Shown here: positions 35,875-44,495 of the stretch, one piece after another
How the letters are laid out: each line of letters begins with the position of its first letter
How positions within the stretch are numbered: position 1 is the stretch's first letter
NCBI RefSeq assembly: GCF_002113375.1
Contig: NZ_NEHO01000015.1
Span: 62,001-126,000, forward strand
DNA length: 64,000 nucleotides
DNA from: Pseudomonas sp. R37(2017)
Lineage (GTDB): Bacteria > Pseudomonadota > Gammaproteobacteria > Pseudomonadales > Pseudomonadaceae
Direction of reading: 5' to 3'
Position numbers and translations under genes: made by a program
The notes under the pieces: model-generated
What the model was told of the DNA's origin: nothing
The model's input: the letters and a program-made list of their open reading frames with translations, nothing else
Database searches by the model: none

Positions 35875-36115
35875 GTTGCAAGCCCCCTTCGCTTTGGCGC
35901 CCGTGCCGACTGCACACGTATATTCGGCCTCTGATTTCAGCATCGATTCGATGCAGGGCCATGATGGGCTATTCGCGCGTCGGCTCCCAATTGCTTTTAC
36001 GTGCTTTACGCACCTGGTCATTAGAGGGTTTTTCCGACGCCGGTTCGACCGGTTTGCCATTGTTCGGGGTGCTTCGCAATCGTGGTGTAGAGGTGCTTCT
36101 CCTTGGATAAATGGG
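35875..36115 (-). ncRNA. Candidate bridge/seeker RNA region of the IS element
   Basis: This non-coding stretch lies between the transposase stop and the 3' subterminal repeat. In IS1111-type elements that is where the guide RNA selecting target and donor DNA is encoded. It holds foldable palindromes: GCATCGATTCGATGC (35940-35954) and CCGGTTCGACCGG (36040-36052). The assignment is by position and foldability; exact ends and guide loops were not determined. Confidence 0.45.
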
Positions 36116-37147
36116 TCAGGCCGCTGCCCGATCCGGTTGGTAATCAGTGCCGTTGCGTAGCATCGCCCAAGCCATGCGCGCAGTTTTGTTGGCTAGCGCA
36201 ATAGCCGCCACATTAGGATGTGAGCGCTCAGCTAAACGGACAGCCCACTGGCTGAGCCGGTCATCTTTAAATTTGGCCGTGCGTAGTGCCGAACGTGCAC
36301 CATGGATCATCAGCGTTCGCAGATAAGCATCGCCACGTTTGCTGATGCCCAGCAGTCGATCCTTGCCGCCGGAGCTGTGTTGCCTCGGCGTCAGCCCTAA
36401 CGAGGCGGCCAACTGCCGGCCATTGGCAAACTGTCGGGCATCACCAATGGCAGCAACGAGTGCGGTGGCTATCATCGGGCCGACCCCGCGCAGTTGCTGC
36501 AAGCGAACGGCCGTTGGTTCACTTACCGCGATTGCCGATATCTCGCTGTCGAGTTCGCCCACGCGTTCATCCAGTGTGCGAAGGTCGCCCCACAAGCCAT
36601 CCAGCAGACGACGAAAACGTACCGTCAAACCGTTATCCGCCTCTTCCAACCAGCACGGTATGGCACGACGTAGCATCAGCAACTCTTTCGGAGCGACGAG
36701 GCCGTACTCGGCAACCAGGCCACGGATCTGATTGGCTTTGGCCGTCCGCTGTTCGATCAAGCCGGCTCGGATGCGATGCGTCGCCTGGATATCCTGTTGC
36801 TCAATCGTCTTGATGGCGACGAAGCGCATGCTGGGGCGGCTCATTGCCTCGCAGATTGCTTCGGCATCGTTGGCGTCATTCCTGTTGCTCTTGACGTACG
36901 GTTTGACGAACTGAGGCGCGATCAGTCTCACCCGAAATCCGCGTGCCTGTAGTTGTCGCGCCCAATGATGGGCTCCACCGCAACTCTCCATACCGATTTC
37001 ACAGCCGGGTTCGATTTTCTCCAGCACCGTTTGCAGCCAGCGATCACGCGGTAGGCATTGCCGCCAGATGGGTTGTTCATGACAATCCACGCAGTGGATT
37101 TGAAACACGTTCTTGGCCAGGTCGACCCCAATGCGCATAAGCTTCAT
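36116..37147 (-). CDS. IS110-family (IS1111-type) transposase
   Basis: A 343-residue DEDD transposase. The N-terminal RuvC-like domain has Asp in MRIGVDLAKN, Glu in IGMESCGGAHHWA and the pair in SNRNDANDAEAI. The C-terminal domain has LRGVGPMIATALVAAIGD and the Ser-containing RQHSSGGKDRLLGISKRGD. The reading frame is intact, so the element may be active. The ATG is chosen because AAGGAG lies seven bases upstream; the frame extends six codons further. Confidence 0.93.
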   Translation of the reverse strand: MKLMRIGVDLAKNVFQIHCVDCHEQPIWRQCLPRDRWLQTVLEKIEPGCEIGMESCGGAHHWARQLQARGFRVRLIAPQFVKPYVKSNRNDANDAEAICEAMSRPSMRFVAIKTIEQQDIQATHRIRAGLIEQRTAKANQIRGLVAEYGLVAPKELLMLRRAIPCWLEEADNGLTVRFRRLLDGLWGDLRTLDERVGELDSEISAIAVSEPTAVRLQQLRGVGPMIATALVAAIGDARQFANGRQLAASLGLTPRQHSSGGKDRLLGISKRGDAYLRTLMIHGARSALRTAKFKDDRLSQWAVRLAERSHPNVAAIALANKTARMAWAMLRNGTDYQPDRAAA

Positions 37148-37303
37148 GTGTGGACTCCTTCTCACGGTTGACTGTGGTTCGCACCTTCAGTCTGGCACTC
37201 AAGATGCCGAGGTGAGGAGGAGTCCATCCCATTGCTTACGGTCGATCCTACGCCAAACAGGTCGTTGCGTCGGATCGGTATGCTGAGGTTGGACTGGCAT
37301 TAA

Positions 37304-37372
37304 GCTTTGTTTAAAGGGACGCTCTATGCTTGGGTGTGCGCGGTGGTAATTTTGGTGATGGGTGTCTCATGA
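37304..37372 (+). pseudogene. 3' remnant of a second DUF1656 gene
   Basis: The last 22 codons read ALFKGTLYAWVCAVVILVMG plus VS and a stop. They align without gaps to the end of the intact DUF1656 protein (ALFEGALYVCVCATLILVMGA). A TAA directly precedes the match, and the 75 bases between it and the IS repeat are unrelated. Its stop overlaps the ATG of the second hlyD (ATGA), as in an intact operon. Confidence 0.8.
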
Positions 37373-38331
37373 ATCTAAAGAGAACCGTTTCACAACTGGT
37401 AACGTTAGCCGTTGTAGGGTTGGCGCTCCTACTCGGTTGGTTTGCTTGGGAGTATTACACTCGATCGCCCTGGACTCGTGATGCGCGAGTACGTGCCGAT
37501 GTGGTAACGCTATCCGCCGATGTTGCGGGGCGCATCGTCAAACTCAACGTGCAAGATAACCAGTATGTGGACAAGGGGCAGTTGCTGCTGGAAATCGATC
37601 CTTCGCGCTACGCCTTAGCGGTGGACCATGCATCCCGTTCGGTGGAGGTGGCGAAAGCTTCATTGGGGCAATCGCAAGCAACCATTGTTGCCAGCCAGGC
37701 GCTACTCAAACAACGTCAAAGCGAAGAAATTCGCCGGCGGACTCTCAAGGAGCGCTCGGCGATTTCCGGCGAAGAGTGGGAAAAAGCCAACACCGAAATG
37801 TCGGTAGCCCAAGCTGATCTGCTGCGTAATCAGGCCAACCTGGGCTTTGCCCAGGCCAATGTGCAACTGGCAATCGCCGCACTGGCTGAGGCCGAGCACG
37901 ACCTAGAACGCACCCGGGTTGAATCGCCGATCAGCGGTTACGTCACCAATCTGCTGACCCGCCAGGGCGACTACGCCATTGCAGGAAGTCCGCTGGTGGC
38001 GTTGGTTGACAGTAAATCGTTTTATATCAGCGGGTACTTCGAAGAAACCAAGCTGCCGCGAATCGGCGAGGGCGATCGGGTCGATATCGAACTGATGAGT
38101 GGGGAGAAATTTTCCGGTACCGTGCAAAGTATTGCCTTCGCCATCGCCGACCGGGAAAACCTGCCCGGGGGACGGCTGCTGGCCAACATCAACCCCAGCT
38201 ACACCTGGGTCAAACTGGCGCAGCGGGTGCCGGTACGCATAAAGATCGATGCCGATTACCCCGGCAAAGACAAACTGCGCGCGGGGACAACGGCCACGGT
38301 GACGGTGCAGGAAAATCAGGAACGACACTGA
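37369..38331 (+). CDS. HlyD-family efflux adaptor (intact paralogue)
   Basis: A 320-residue membrane-fusion protein: N-terminal anchor (VTLAVVGLALLLGWFAWEYY), lipoyl halves (VRADVVTLSADVAGRIV and ISGYVTNLLTRQGDY), coiled-coil hairpin (about 75-175) and a complete barrel with FYISGYFEETKLPRIGEGD. It is about three-quarters identical by eye to the truncated copy at 34856, but its first 150 bases are less GC-rich. It may serve the FUSC pump encoded 3 kb upstream, but the IS and foreign DNA now separate it from that promoter. Confidence 0.9.
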   Translation: MNLKRTVSQLVTLAVVGLALLLGWFAWEYYTRSPWTRDARVRADVVTLSADVAGRIVKLNVQDNQYVDKGQLLLEIDPSRYALAVDHASRSVEVAKASLGQSQATIVASQALLKQRQSEEIRRRTLKERSAISGEEWEKANTEMSVAQADLLRNQANLGFAQANVQLAIAALAEAEHDLERTRVESPISGYVTNLLTRQGDYAIAGSPLVALVDSKSFYISGYFEETKLPRIGEGDRVDIELMSGEKFSGTVQSIAFAIADRENLPGGRLLANINPSYTWVKLAQRVPVRIKIDADYPGKDKLRAGTTATVTVQENQERH

Positions 38332-38336
38332 ACCCC

Positions 38337-38370
38337 AGTGGGAGCGAGCAGGCTCACGAGGCTCCGACAG
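38337..38370. repeat. Single REP-like half-site
   Basis: GTGGGAGCGAGCAGGCTCACGAGGCTCC just after hlyD resembles one arm of the Pseudomonas REP palindromes seen at 8.8 and 10.2 kb, but no facing partner was found. It may mark the end of the efflux operon and the edge of the accessory region to its right. Confidence 0.4.
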
Positions 38371-38457
38371 ATGGTTGGGCAAATCTGTGCAATCACCCGC
38401 ACGGCCTTTGAATAGGCGATATCGATGAGGCGGGTGTTCGAAAGTGTTTCATCAGTG

Positions 38458-38907
38458 TTATGTAGTGCCATCTAGCTGTGGGGCTAAGTAGATACATTGT
38501 GGCATTACCCCCGCGTTCTCGACCTTCTTGCAACGAAGCAGGTCGTAGGTCTTCCCATGCTCCACGGTCAGGCGAACGTGGGGTTGCCCTGATTGATCGC
38601 CGGGTATGGTGGTGATGACCAGCACGTGCTCCAGACGCCAATGTGTCGAAGCATTCATCCAAGGTGGGGTCATGACCATTACCGAGAACACCGAGCCAAA
38701 CGGCGCGACTTCATTGAGTACTCTCTCCAAATACCCCACGTCGGAGACCAGCAGGGTTCGCTCGAACTCCATTTTTTCTTCCGTCATCTTGATGCACACA
38801 TGAAACCAGGGATCGCTGAGTTCCCGTTCGATGACGCTCCAGCGCTTGATGTGTCGGTCAAACGGTAATGGCGGTTGGAGTTCTGCGGCTGGCTGGGTAA
38901 AAAACAT
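38458..38907 (-). CDS. Uncharacterised 149-residue protein paired with an XRE regulator
   Basis: A soluble protein without signal or membrane segments, beginning MFFTQPAAELQPPLPFDRHI. It has a mixed alpha/beta look (EFERTLLVSDVGYLERVL, VFSVMVMTPPWMNA, LEHVLVITTIPGDQ) and two Cys near the C-terminus. No family is recognised. GAGGG lies about seven bases before the ATG. It is divergent from the XRE gene with 77 bases between, which contain a long inverted repeat, so the two are probably regulated together. Confidence 0.72.
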   Translation of the reverse strand: MFFTQPAAELQPPLPFDRHIKRWSVIERELSDPWFHVCIKMTEEKMEFERTLLVSDVGYLERVLNEVAPFGSVFSVMVMTPPWMNASTHWRLEHVLVITTIPGDQSGQPHVRLTVEHGKTYDLLRCKKVENAGVMPQCIYLAPQLDGTT

Positions 38908-38916
38908 CGTACTGCC

Positions 38917-38985
38917 CTCACAAAACGAACCCTATAGATTGTAGCTCTAAAGTGTTCAAAAAGGCTTCATCGTTCCTTTTGTGAG
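38917..38985. promoter_or_regulatory. 13-bp inverted repeat: likely XRE operator
   Basis: CTCACAAAACGAA (38917-38929) and TTCCTTTTGTGAG (38973-38985) form an inverted repeat with a single mismatch, spaced 43 bases. They lie between two divergent genes; each arm is close to one start codon, and the right arm touches the XRE start. This spacing suits two regulator dimers. The role is inferred from position. Confidence 0.6.
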
Positions 38986-39269
38986 TGATGCAAATGGAAC
39001 TGAAACAGGCCTTTGGGAAGGCTTTAAAAGCGCGTCGCCTAGAGTGCGGGCTGACGCAAGAGGACTTTTCGGACGTGAGCAGTAGGACCTACCTCAGCAC
39101 CCTGGAGCGGGGACAGAAATGTCCAACGCTCGAGAAAGTGGTGGAACTGGCCTCCGTTCTGCAAGTACACCCGCTGACGTTGATCGCTGAGAGTTTCCTG
39201 GTCCTTGAGCCAAACCAGACGCTTGAGGTATTGCTGGGCGTCGTCCAACGTGAAGCGCGGTCGGTCTAA
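38985..39269 (+). CDS. XRE-family HTH regulator
   Basis: About 94 residues with an N-terminal Cro/CI-type HTH: FGKALKARRLECGLTQEDFS, then SRTYLSTLERGQKCPTLEKV and LASVLQVHPLTL. The C-terminal 25 residues are unlike known sensor domains. The start is uncertain (GTG 38985, ATG 38988 or ATG 38994); no clear ribosome binding site is present and the transcript may be almost leaderless. It lies 438 bases before the Druantia operon on the same strand. Confidence 0.85.
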   Translation: MMQMELKQAFGKALKARRLECGLTQEDFSDVSSRTYLSTLERGQKCPTLEKVVELASVLQVHPLTLIAESFLVLEPNQTLEVLLGVVQREARSV

Positions 39270-39707
39270 ATTCTCCAACCGACTGATTTAGGTAGTCGAA
39301 TAGGGAGCAGTTTTTCCTTGAAAGTGAAATAATGGCAAGTGGCCTTTATCAAGGGGCGAGGGCGCTAGAGCAAATCGCACCAGCGACTAGCTCGGGCTGC
39401 CACTACGGGGTGTTTAGCGTCAGTAGCCTTTCTATAAGCACGACAGAACTGTACGATTTGCCGACCTAGCGAACTGCAGCTTGAACGCTTGGGGCAGTGA
39501 CATTTTGAACGCCATAACGGGCATGCTGACGCTGATCGATATGGCTGGCTAGTGTGTGCTCACTAGCTGTCCATGCACACATTGCTTTGCAACTCCACGA
39601 CCTACGTTTTGCTAAAACCACTAGCATCATTCGTGTATTAGTACCGGAACCCGAGCCCTTTATTTTTAAAGAGCTCAATTGGAAGAGTATTGAGCAGGAA
39701 GCAGCTA
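39270..39707. promoter_or_regulatory. Upstream region of the Druantia operon
   Basis: This 438-base gap contains no convincing gene. It holds a perfect inverted repeat GCTAGTG-TGTGCT-CACTAGC (39548-39567) about 140 bases before druA, a possible operator. The last 100 bases become AT-rich (TATTTTTAAA near 39661), as expected for a promoter, but no -35/-10 pair can be fixed with confidence. Confidence 0.4.
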
Positions 39708-40937
39708 ATGCCAAAAGGCGATGCAATCATCATTGGGGTCAATCCCCGGGAAGCGAACCTCAAGAGAAAGCTGCGTGAACACCTGCACTCCTTAGGCTTC
39801 ACTAAAACGGATGAGGGGGCTTTACGTGCCCCGGGTAACACCAAAGACGCAATTCGAACCCTTCACAGCGCCCAGCGTGAAGAGCGACTTCTCGCGAGTG
39901 AGAAATTCGTGTCGAGGGCTGGGGGTAAGCTGATGCAGTTTTTTGCATCGGGCAAAGATGTGAACCCTGAGAAGATTTCTCCTGTTTTGGAGCGGGTTTC
40001 CTCAGAGACTTGGCAAGGCGATTTATTCAGGCTCGCGGCCTTGTCTTGGTCTGTGCCGGTTTCAAACGGTTTCGGCAGGCGTCTGCGTTACCTGGTTTGG
40101 GATGAAAGCAACGGCAAGCTCATGGGGCTTATCGCGATCGGTGATCCTGTTTTCAATCTGGGTGTTAGAGACAAATTCATTGGCTGGGATATCCATGACA
40201 GGGGGGCTCGACTAGTCAATCTGATGGATGCCTATGTTCTTGGGGCGATCCCACCTTACAACTCGCTCCTTGGAGGGAAGTTGATTGCGTGCTTGCTTCG
40301 TAGCCGTGATATTTACGACGATTTTGCGAAGGCCTATGGCACCTCGACAGGGATCATCTCGCAGGCAGAAAAGAAGGCTCGCCTACTGTCTATCGTCACG
40401 ACATCATCGATGGGACGATCCTCGGTCTATAACCGGCTGAAGCTGGATGGCACTCAATATCTTAAGCCAATTGGTTATACCGGCGGCTGGGGGCATTTTC
40501 ACATCCCCGATTGGTTGTTCATGGAGATGCGTGACTACCTGCGTCACATCGACCATACATACGCCGACCAGCATGGTTATGGGCAGGGGCCCAACTGGCG
40601 CTTGCGGACCACACGCGCTGCGCTTACGGCATTAGGGTTCAAGGATGATTTGATGCGCCACGGTATTCAGCGTGAGGTCTTCATCTGTCAGCTTGCATCC
40701 AATGCAACTAAAATCTTGCAGTCTGGGAAGGGTAAGCCTGACGTAAGTTCGCTTCTGTCTGTAAGCGAAATTTCCGGCCTGGCGTTGGATCGATGGATGA
40801 TCCCGCGCTCCAGGAGTACACCGGAATACCGAGGCTGGACGCCGACGGACCTGATTGATTTGTTTGGTAGTCAAGCTCAAATTCTTCGCACCGAGGTTAA
40901 GCGAGAAGTGATGCTAGGCAACAGTTGCGGGTACTAG
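39708..40937 (+). CDS. druA: Druantia protein DruA (DUF4338)
   Basis: A 409-residue DUF4338 protein, first of five in the type I Druantia anti-phage system. Recognisable segments are RLAALSWSVPVSNGFGRRLRY-type core, LVWDESNGKLMGLIAIGDP, IGWDIHDRGARL and LGAIPPYNSLLGGKLIACLL. Its biochemical role is not settled. The start is the ATG seven bases after AGGAAG; a TTG six codons earlier is possible. druB follows after 19 bases. Confidence 0.9.
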   Translation: MPKGDAIIIGVNPREANLKRKLREHLHSLGFTKTDEGALRAPGNTKDAIRTLHSAQREERLLASEKFVSRAGGKLMQFFASGKDVNPEKISPVLERVSSETWQGDLFRLAALSWSVPVSNGFGRRLRYLVWDESNGKLMGLIAIGDPVFNLGVRDKFIGWDIHDRGARLVNLMDAYVLGAIPPYNSLLGGKLIACLLRSRDIYDDFAKAYGTSTGIISQAEKKARLLSIVTTSSMGRSSVYNRLKLDGTQYLKPIGYTGGWGHFHIPDWLFMEMRDYLRHIDHTYADQHGYGQGPNWRLRTTRAALTALGFKDDLMRHGIQREVFICQLASNATKILQSGKGKPDVSSLLSVSEISGLALDRWMIPRSRSTPEYRGWTPTDLIDLFGSQAQILRTEVKREVMLGNSCGY

Positions 40938-40956
40938 GGACGCAAGGGGAAGTGCG

Positions 40957-42633
40957 TTGGAATACGCCGTTAATAAACTGTCGAACAAGCTAGAGTCCGC
41001 TGCTCAGTCGTCGGGGATTGGGTTGTTCATTTGCCCGTGCTGTAAAGCGATGGTGATTTTTCGCTCGGGAGCCAAACAAAAAAAACACTTTGGCCACTGG
41101 CCCGGTTGGGGATCACCAGAGTGCGAAAACTTTATCCCGAGCCAATACGGCCATAACTCAGAAGGTAGTGTTTTCGCCACCGTGATGAGGCGACGGATGG
41201 ATCTGCGCCTGATGATTACCAGAGGGCAGCGTGCTGCCTGGTGGCTAGAGTTGGCGATACCTGCATGTCGAGTGTGTGACGCCACCGTCACAATCGACGT
41301 GGGAGGAAGGCTTCAGCACTTAGATATGCGCGGTATGGCCAAGGGGTCTCGGGTGACGGCTGAATTGTCCGTCGAAAACTATCGCATAGTGTCCTATAGC
41401 GACCATGCTGATCCTACTTTTATGGCCAGTGTGGATCGCGAGTGTCCTGGACTACCATCCTTGGGAGCTGCTGTCTTTTCAGCGTCAGGGCGCGAAGGCG
41501 CAACTGGATTTCCCCGAGCGCAGGAGCTCAGAGGTTGGGAAACATACGCTTTTTTGTGGAGTGAAAATGCCGCTCCAGTTTTTCCTGATGAACTCGTACT
41601 CGATAGGTTTCAGAGCAGGCAGGGCTGGGGCCTGGCTCTTGCCACCATCCCGGAAAAGCCCTCTGAAGAATGCATGGAATGGCTTCGCAATTTTACGGGG
41701 CTGCTCGTAAGTCCACCCGCCCCCTCCATTACCCCGATATGGCCGTTTCTTACGAGAAATTCGAGCGTTAACGCTATTGAGTGCCTTGAGTCGCCTAGGG
41801 TACTGCTGTCGACACAGATGATGCCGGTCGGACAGCAGGACAGGGGGCCGACAATGCAAGTGTACGGAGGAGGAGAGCGCCTTTCTGCCACTGGGATCGA
41901 AAAGTCACCAGCGTTCTTTGTTTTGGCAACCGAGAAAACCCAAGACTTCCGAGTCGCAAAGGCGGACTACCCCGACATCGAGAAATTTGTCTCTTGCACA
42001 CTTTCGCTACGCCGAAATCAAAAGTTGCCGGCGGTAGAGATTGCATTTAGAGACCGGGAGTTGAAACGACACGTAGTCCCTTTGCACCAAAAAAAATGCG
42101 GGACCTTTGTCATGGCTGCCAGAGCTCAGACAATGACGCTTGAGTATCTCTCCATGCCACCCGGCTGTAATGGGCGACTTATTGCCGACAAGTCCTCTCA
42201 GCGCAGTGAGATCTTACTTTTTTCCGGCGACACAGTGTCTGAACACAGCCAGCATCAGCGCCTTCTTCCACCAGAAGTGCAGAACCTGCTCATTGCGCAC
42301 CTGGTGGACCCAACATGCTACGTCGACATCAACTTCGGTGGATTCGGGCGGTTGCACGTTGTCGGCGATCTTTCCAGCAGACCTATCAGCGAGACCTTCG
42401 TTACCCTGGGGCCCTCGCTTCGATCCAGGCTGCTCAGCTTTATGGTTCAGTTGCAACCAGGTGGCCCAATCGCTGCGGTTTCCGATGACTATGCGCTGGT
42501 TAGAACCTTCGCTAGCTTGAGACCCCATCCACAACTTATTCCGAATTACCGTACGCTGGTGAAGGACGTCCTCGCCCGCGGCTTTGAGCTCAAACAGCTA
42601 GGGGAAGGAGTCTCATATGAGCTACCAATATAG
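40957..42633 (+). CDS. druB: Druantia protein DruB
   Basis: A 558-residue protein with no assigned enzymatic domain. The N-terminus carries a cluster CPCCKAM (Cys26, 28, 29) followed by KQKKHFGHWPGWGSPECE, resembling a zinc-binding or CoiA-like nuclease-associated module; PACRVCDATVTID adds two more Cys. Identity as DruB comes from size and position between DruA and DruC. The start is TTG with AGGGGA upstream. Its end overlaps druC by 17 bases. Confidence 0.83.
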   Translation: MEYAVNKLSNKLESAAQSSGIGLFICPCCKAMVIFRSGAKQKKHFGHWPGWGSPECENFIPSQYGHNSEGSVFATVMRRRMDLRLMITRGQRAAWWLELAIPACRVCDATVTIDVGGRLQHLDMRGMAKGSRVTAELSVENYRIVSYSDHADPTFMASVDRECPGLPSLGAAVFSASGREGATGFPRAQELRGWETYAFLWSENAAPVFPDELVLDRFQSRQGWGLALATIPEKPSEECMEWLRNFTGLLVSPPAPSITPIWPFLTRNSSVNAIECLESPRVLLSTQMMPVGQQDRGPTMQVYGGGERLSATGIEKSPAFFVLATEKTQDFRVAKADYPDIEKFVSCTLSLRRNQKLPAVEIAFRDRELKRHVVPLHQKKCGTFVMAARAQTMTLEYLSMPPGCNGRLIADKSSQRSEILLFSGDTVSEHSQHQRLLPPEVQNLLIAHLVDPTCYVDINFGGFGRLHVVGDLSSRPISETFVTLGPSLRSRLLSFMVQLQPGGPIAAVSDDYALVRTFASLRPHPQLIPNYRTLVKDVLARGFELKQLGEGVSYELPI

Positions 42634-44485
42634 CCAGGAGGCAAGGGATCGTATCTCTGCGTTCGGACAAATTGCGATTACTGAATTCATTGAGGAGATT
42701 CCTCATGGTATTCGTAGAATATTTTATGAGCGCCAGCCGGCAATCCAGGGTTTCCGTCGAGGATCGCCCCCCGAGTTCAAGGAAAAACAAAAGCGTTTGG
42801 TCGGGCACCTCATTCACACTCAGCCTGGGCAGAAAGGAGCTGCCGATTGGAACACGTTCGCCAATCTTTGGGAGGCGTGGGGAAAGAGCCGATTGGGTCC
42901 AGCTTTTCCTGCAAGTGACATTTCATCGCTTACACCGGACGCTGGCCCCGTTTTTTTAACCGGCCTGGCGGAACTGTTCCCTGACGCAGCCAGGGAGAAT
43001 CTGGAACGTCTGTTGGACTTCAGTGGCTTTGCAGATAGTCCCGAAGCCCAAGTCGCACTCGGACGCTTTCGTCCAGCATCGACGCTAGCTCGTGACCTTA
43101 TGATCGACGCGCTTCCGGGGCGGTTGCATAAGATTGAAGGTTACTTCGAAATTGCTGAAGCCGCGGCAGAAGAGGTGGCGGAGCGAATTGATCAACTTGA
43201 GTCCGAGACGGACACTCTGGCTAAAGGCATTGCAGACGTCGTCTCGAGTGTCGAAAAAAGTCAGGGTGACGTTAAAGAATTTCGGGCTGCACTCGAACGT
43301 ATTGCTGAGCGTGCCAGTGGATTGGAAGAGGTTGTCGACGCCGCAAGGCAAAAGATCACAGAAGGAATCGCCGCCGCCGACGCGCGAGCCGATCAGTTCC
43401 AGCACAGTTTGGAGGCTCTTACAGAACAGAGCCGCGCGTGGGACAAAACTCAAGCGGAGGTTTCAGCGCTCAAGCAATCAATCGATGCTCTCTGTGCGCA
43501 GGAGCTCGAGTGGAACCACGCCGTCACGGCAGTCGGTCACTTGGCTGAGCGGATCGATATTCTAGAAGCAGCCGTTGCAAAGGGAGGCAATGGCACGGCG
43601 ACCAAACCACAGGTTCGGCTTTTTGAAGTTGAGTCACCGGGACCTATTGTAGAGATCCACTCTGTAGAAGGCGCCTGTGAGCTGATTGCATGCAACCTTC
43701 AGGCTTGCGGAGTTATGAAAGGAGCAGCAATTGCCACAGCTCGCCAGATATTAGCAGCGCTGTCCGCGGGGCAGATGGTCCAGTTCTCGGGTTCGATTTC
43801 TGATTTAGTGGCAGATGCCGTGGCAGCAGCCATTGGCGGTCAAACGTTTCATGAATGGCGTGTACCGGTCGGATTAGTATCCGATGAGGCGGCGATTGAT
43901 TGTTTAGAAGTGGTCACGGAAACGTCTGGTTGTTTGCTGATGAAGGGAGCAAACCGTTCAGCTTTTGAGGTGTACGGTACCGCGATTCGAGACGTCGTTA
44001 CGCGCCGCCAATTCTCACTGCCAAGCTACCAACGTCTCTCGTTGATAGCCGCGTGGACACAGGGCCCTGCCACGTTCCCCGATGGCGGCACGCTCGCGGA
44101 GATCGGTCCGGTTTTTGATACGGATAATTTTTCTATGCGTGGGGTATCCGCCAAGTTACCGGAGCTCAAGTTTGGCCACCTAGTGCGCAATTCTTGGGAT
44201 CAGATTGACGGCTTTGACGATGATTCACCGCGGGCACTTGTCTCTGAGCTGAAGGAACTCATAGAAGAGAGCTCGTTTGTCCCCGGCAATCTTTGGAAAA
44301 GGATGGCCGACCGTGCCTACTCACGTCTGCGGACTATCCCCGGCGGGTCATCAGAAGAGGACCTGCATTCGGTATTGACGTTGTGGGCTCTCCCATGGGC
44401 AAAGGCAGCAGCCGGTCCCGTTGAGGATATTGCTCGTATCGCGGGCCGGATGTTGGCCGAATTGCAAGCCGAGGCAGAGACCTGA
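42617..44485 (+). CDS. druC: Druantia protein DruC
   Basis: A 622-residue protein. The middle (about 175-320) is a strong coiled coil (EAAAEEVAERIDQLESETDT and following heptads), with mixed domains on either side and no recognised catalytic motif. It corresponds to DruC by order and length. AAGGAG precedes the ATG, which lies within the end of druB. druD starts 11 bases after its stop. Confidence 0.83.
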   Translation: MSYQYSQEARDRISAFGQIAITEFIEEIPHGIRRIFYERQPAIQGFRRGSPPEFKEKQKRLVGHLIHTQPGQKGAADWNTFANLWEAWGKSRLGPAFPASDISSLTPDAGPVFLTGLAELFPDAARENLERLLDFSGFADSPEAQVALGRFRPASTLARDLMIDALPGRLHKIEGYFEIAEAAAEEVAERIDQLESETDTLAKGIADVVSSVEKSQGDVKEFRAALERIAERASGLEEVVDAARQKITEGIAAADARADQFQHSLEALTEQSRAWDKTQAEVSALKQSIDALCAQELEWNHAVTAVGHLAERIDILEAAVAKGGNGTATKPQVRLFEVESPGPIVEIHSVEGACELIACNLQACGVMKGAAIATARQILAALSAGQMVQFSGSISDLVADAVAAAIGGQTFHEWRVPVGLVSDEAAIDCLEVVTETSGCLLMKGANRSAFEVYGTAIRDVVTRRQFSLPSYQRLSLIAAWTQGPATFPDGGTLAEIGPVFDTDNFSMRGVSAKLPELKFGHLVRNSWDQIDGFDDDSPRALVSELKELIEESSFVPGNLWKRMADRAYSRLRTIPGGSSEEDLHSVLTLWALPWAKAAAGPVEDIARIAGRMLAELQAEAET

Positions 44486-44495
44486 GGGGACGCAG

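Larger units (their letters stand above)
35861..37227 (-). mobile_element. IS110-family element, IS1111-type
   Basis: The element is bounded by a perfect 14-bp inverted repeat, ATGGACTCCTCCTC at 35861-35874 and GAGGAGGAGTCCAT at 37214-37227. Subterminal inverted repeats are the hallmark of the IS1111 subgroup; true ends lie a few bases outside. It carries one transposase on the minus strand and a 240-base non-coding stretch after it. It sits exactly in the junction between two efflux operon copies. No target duplication was seen, as usual for the family. Confidence 0.82.

Noticed and set aside
35452..36060. 202-codon minus-strand open frame across the foreign segment and IS end
   Set aside because: It starts inside the IS non-coding end and finishes within hlyD, crosses two junctions, has no ribosome binding site and no family features.
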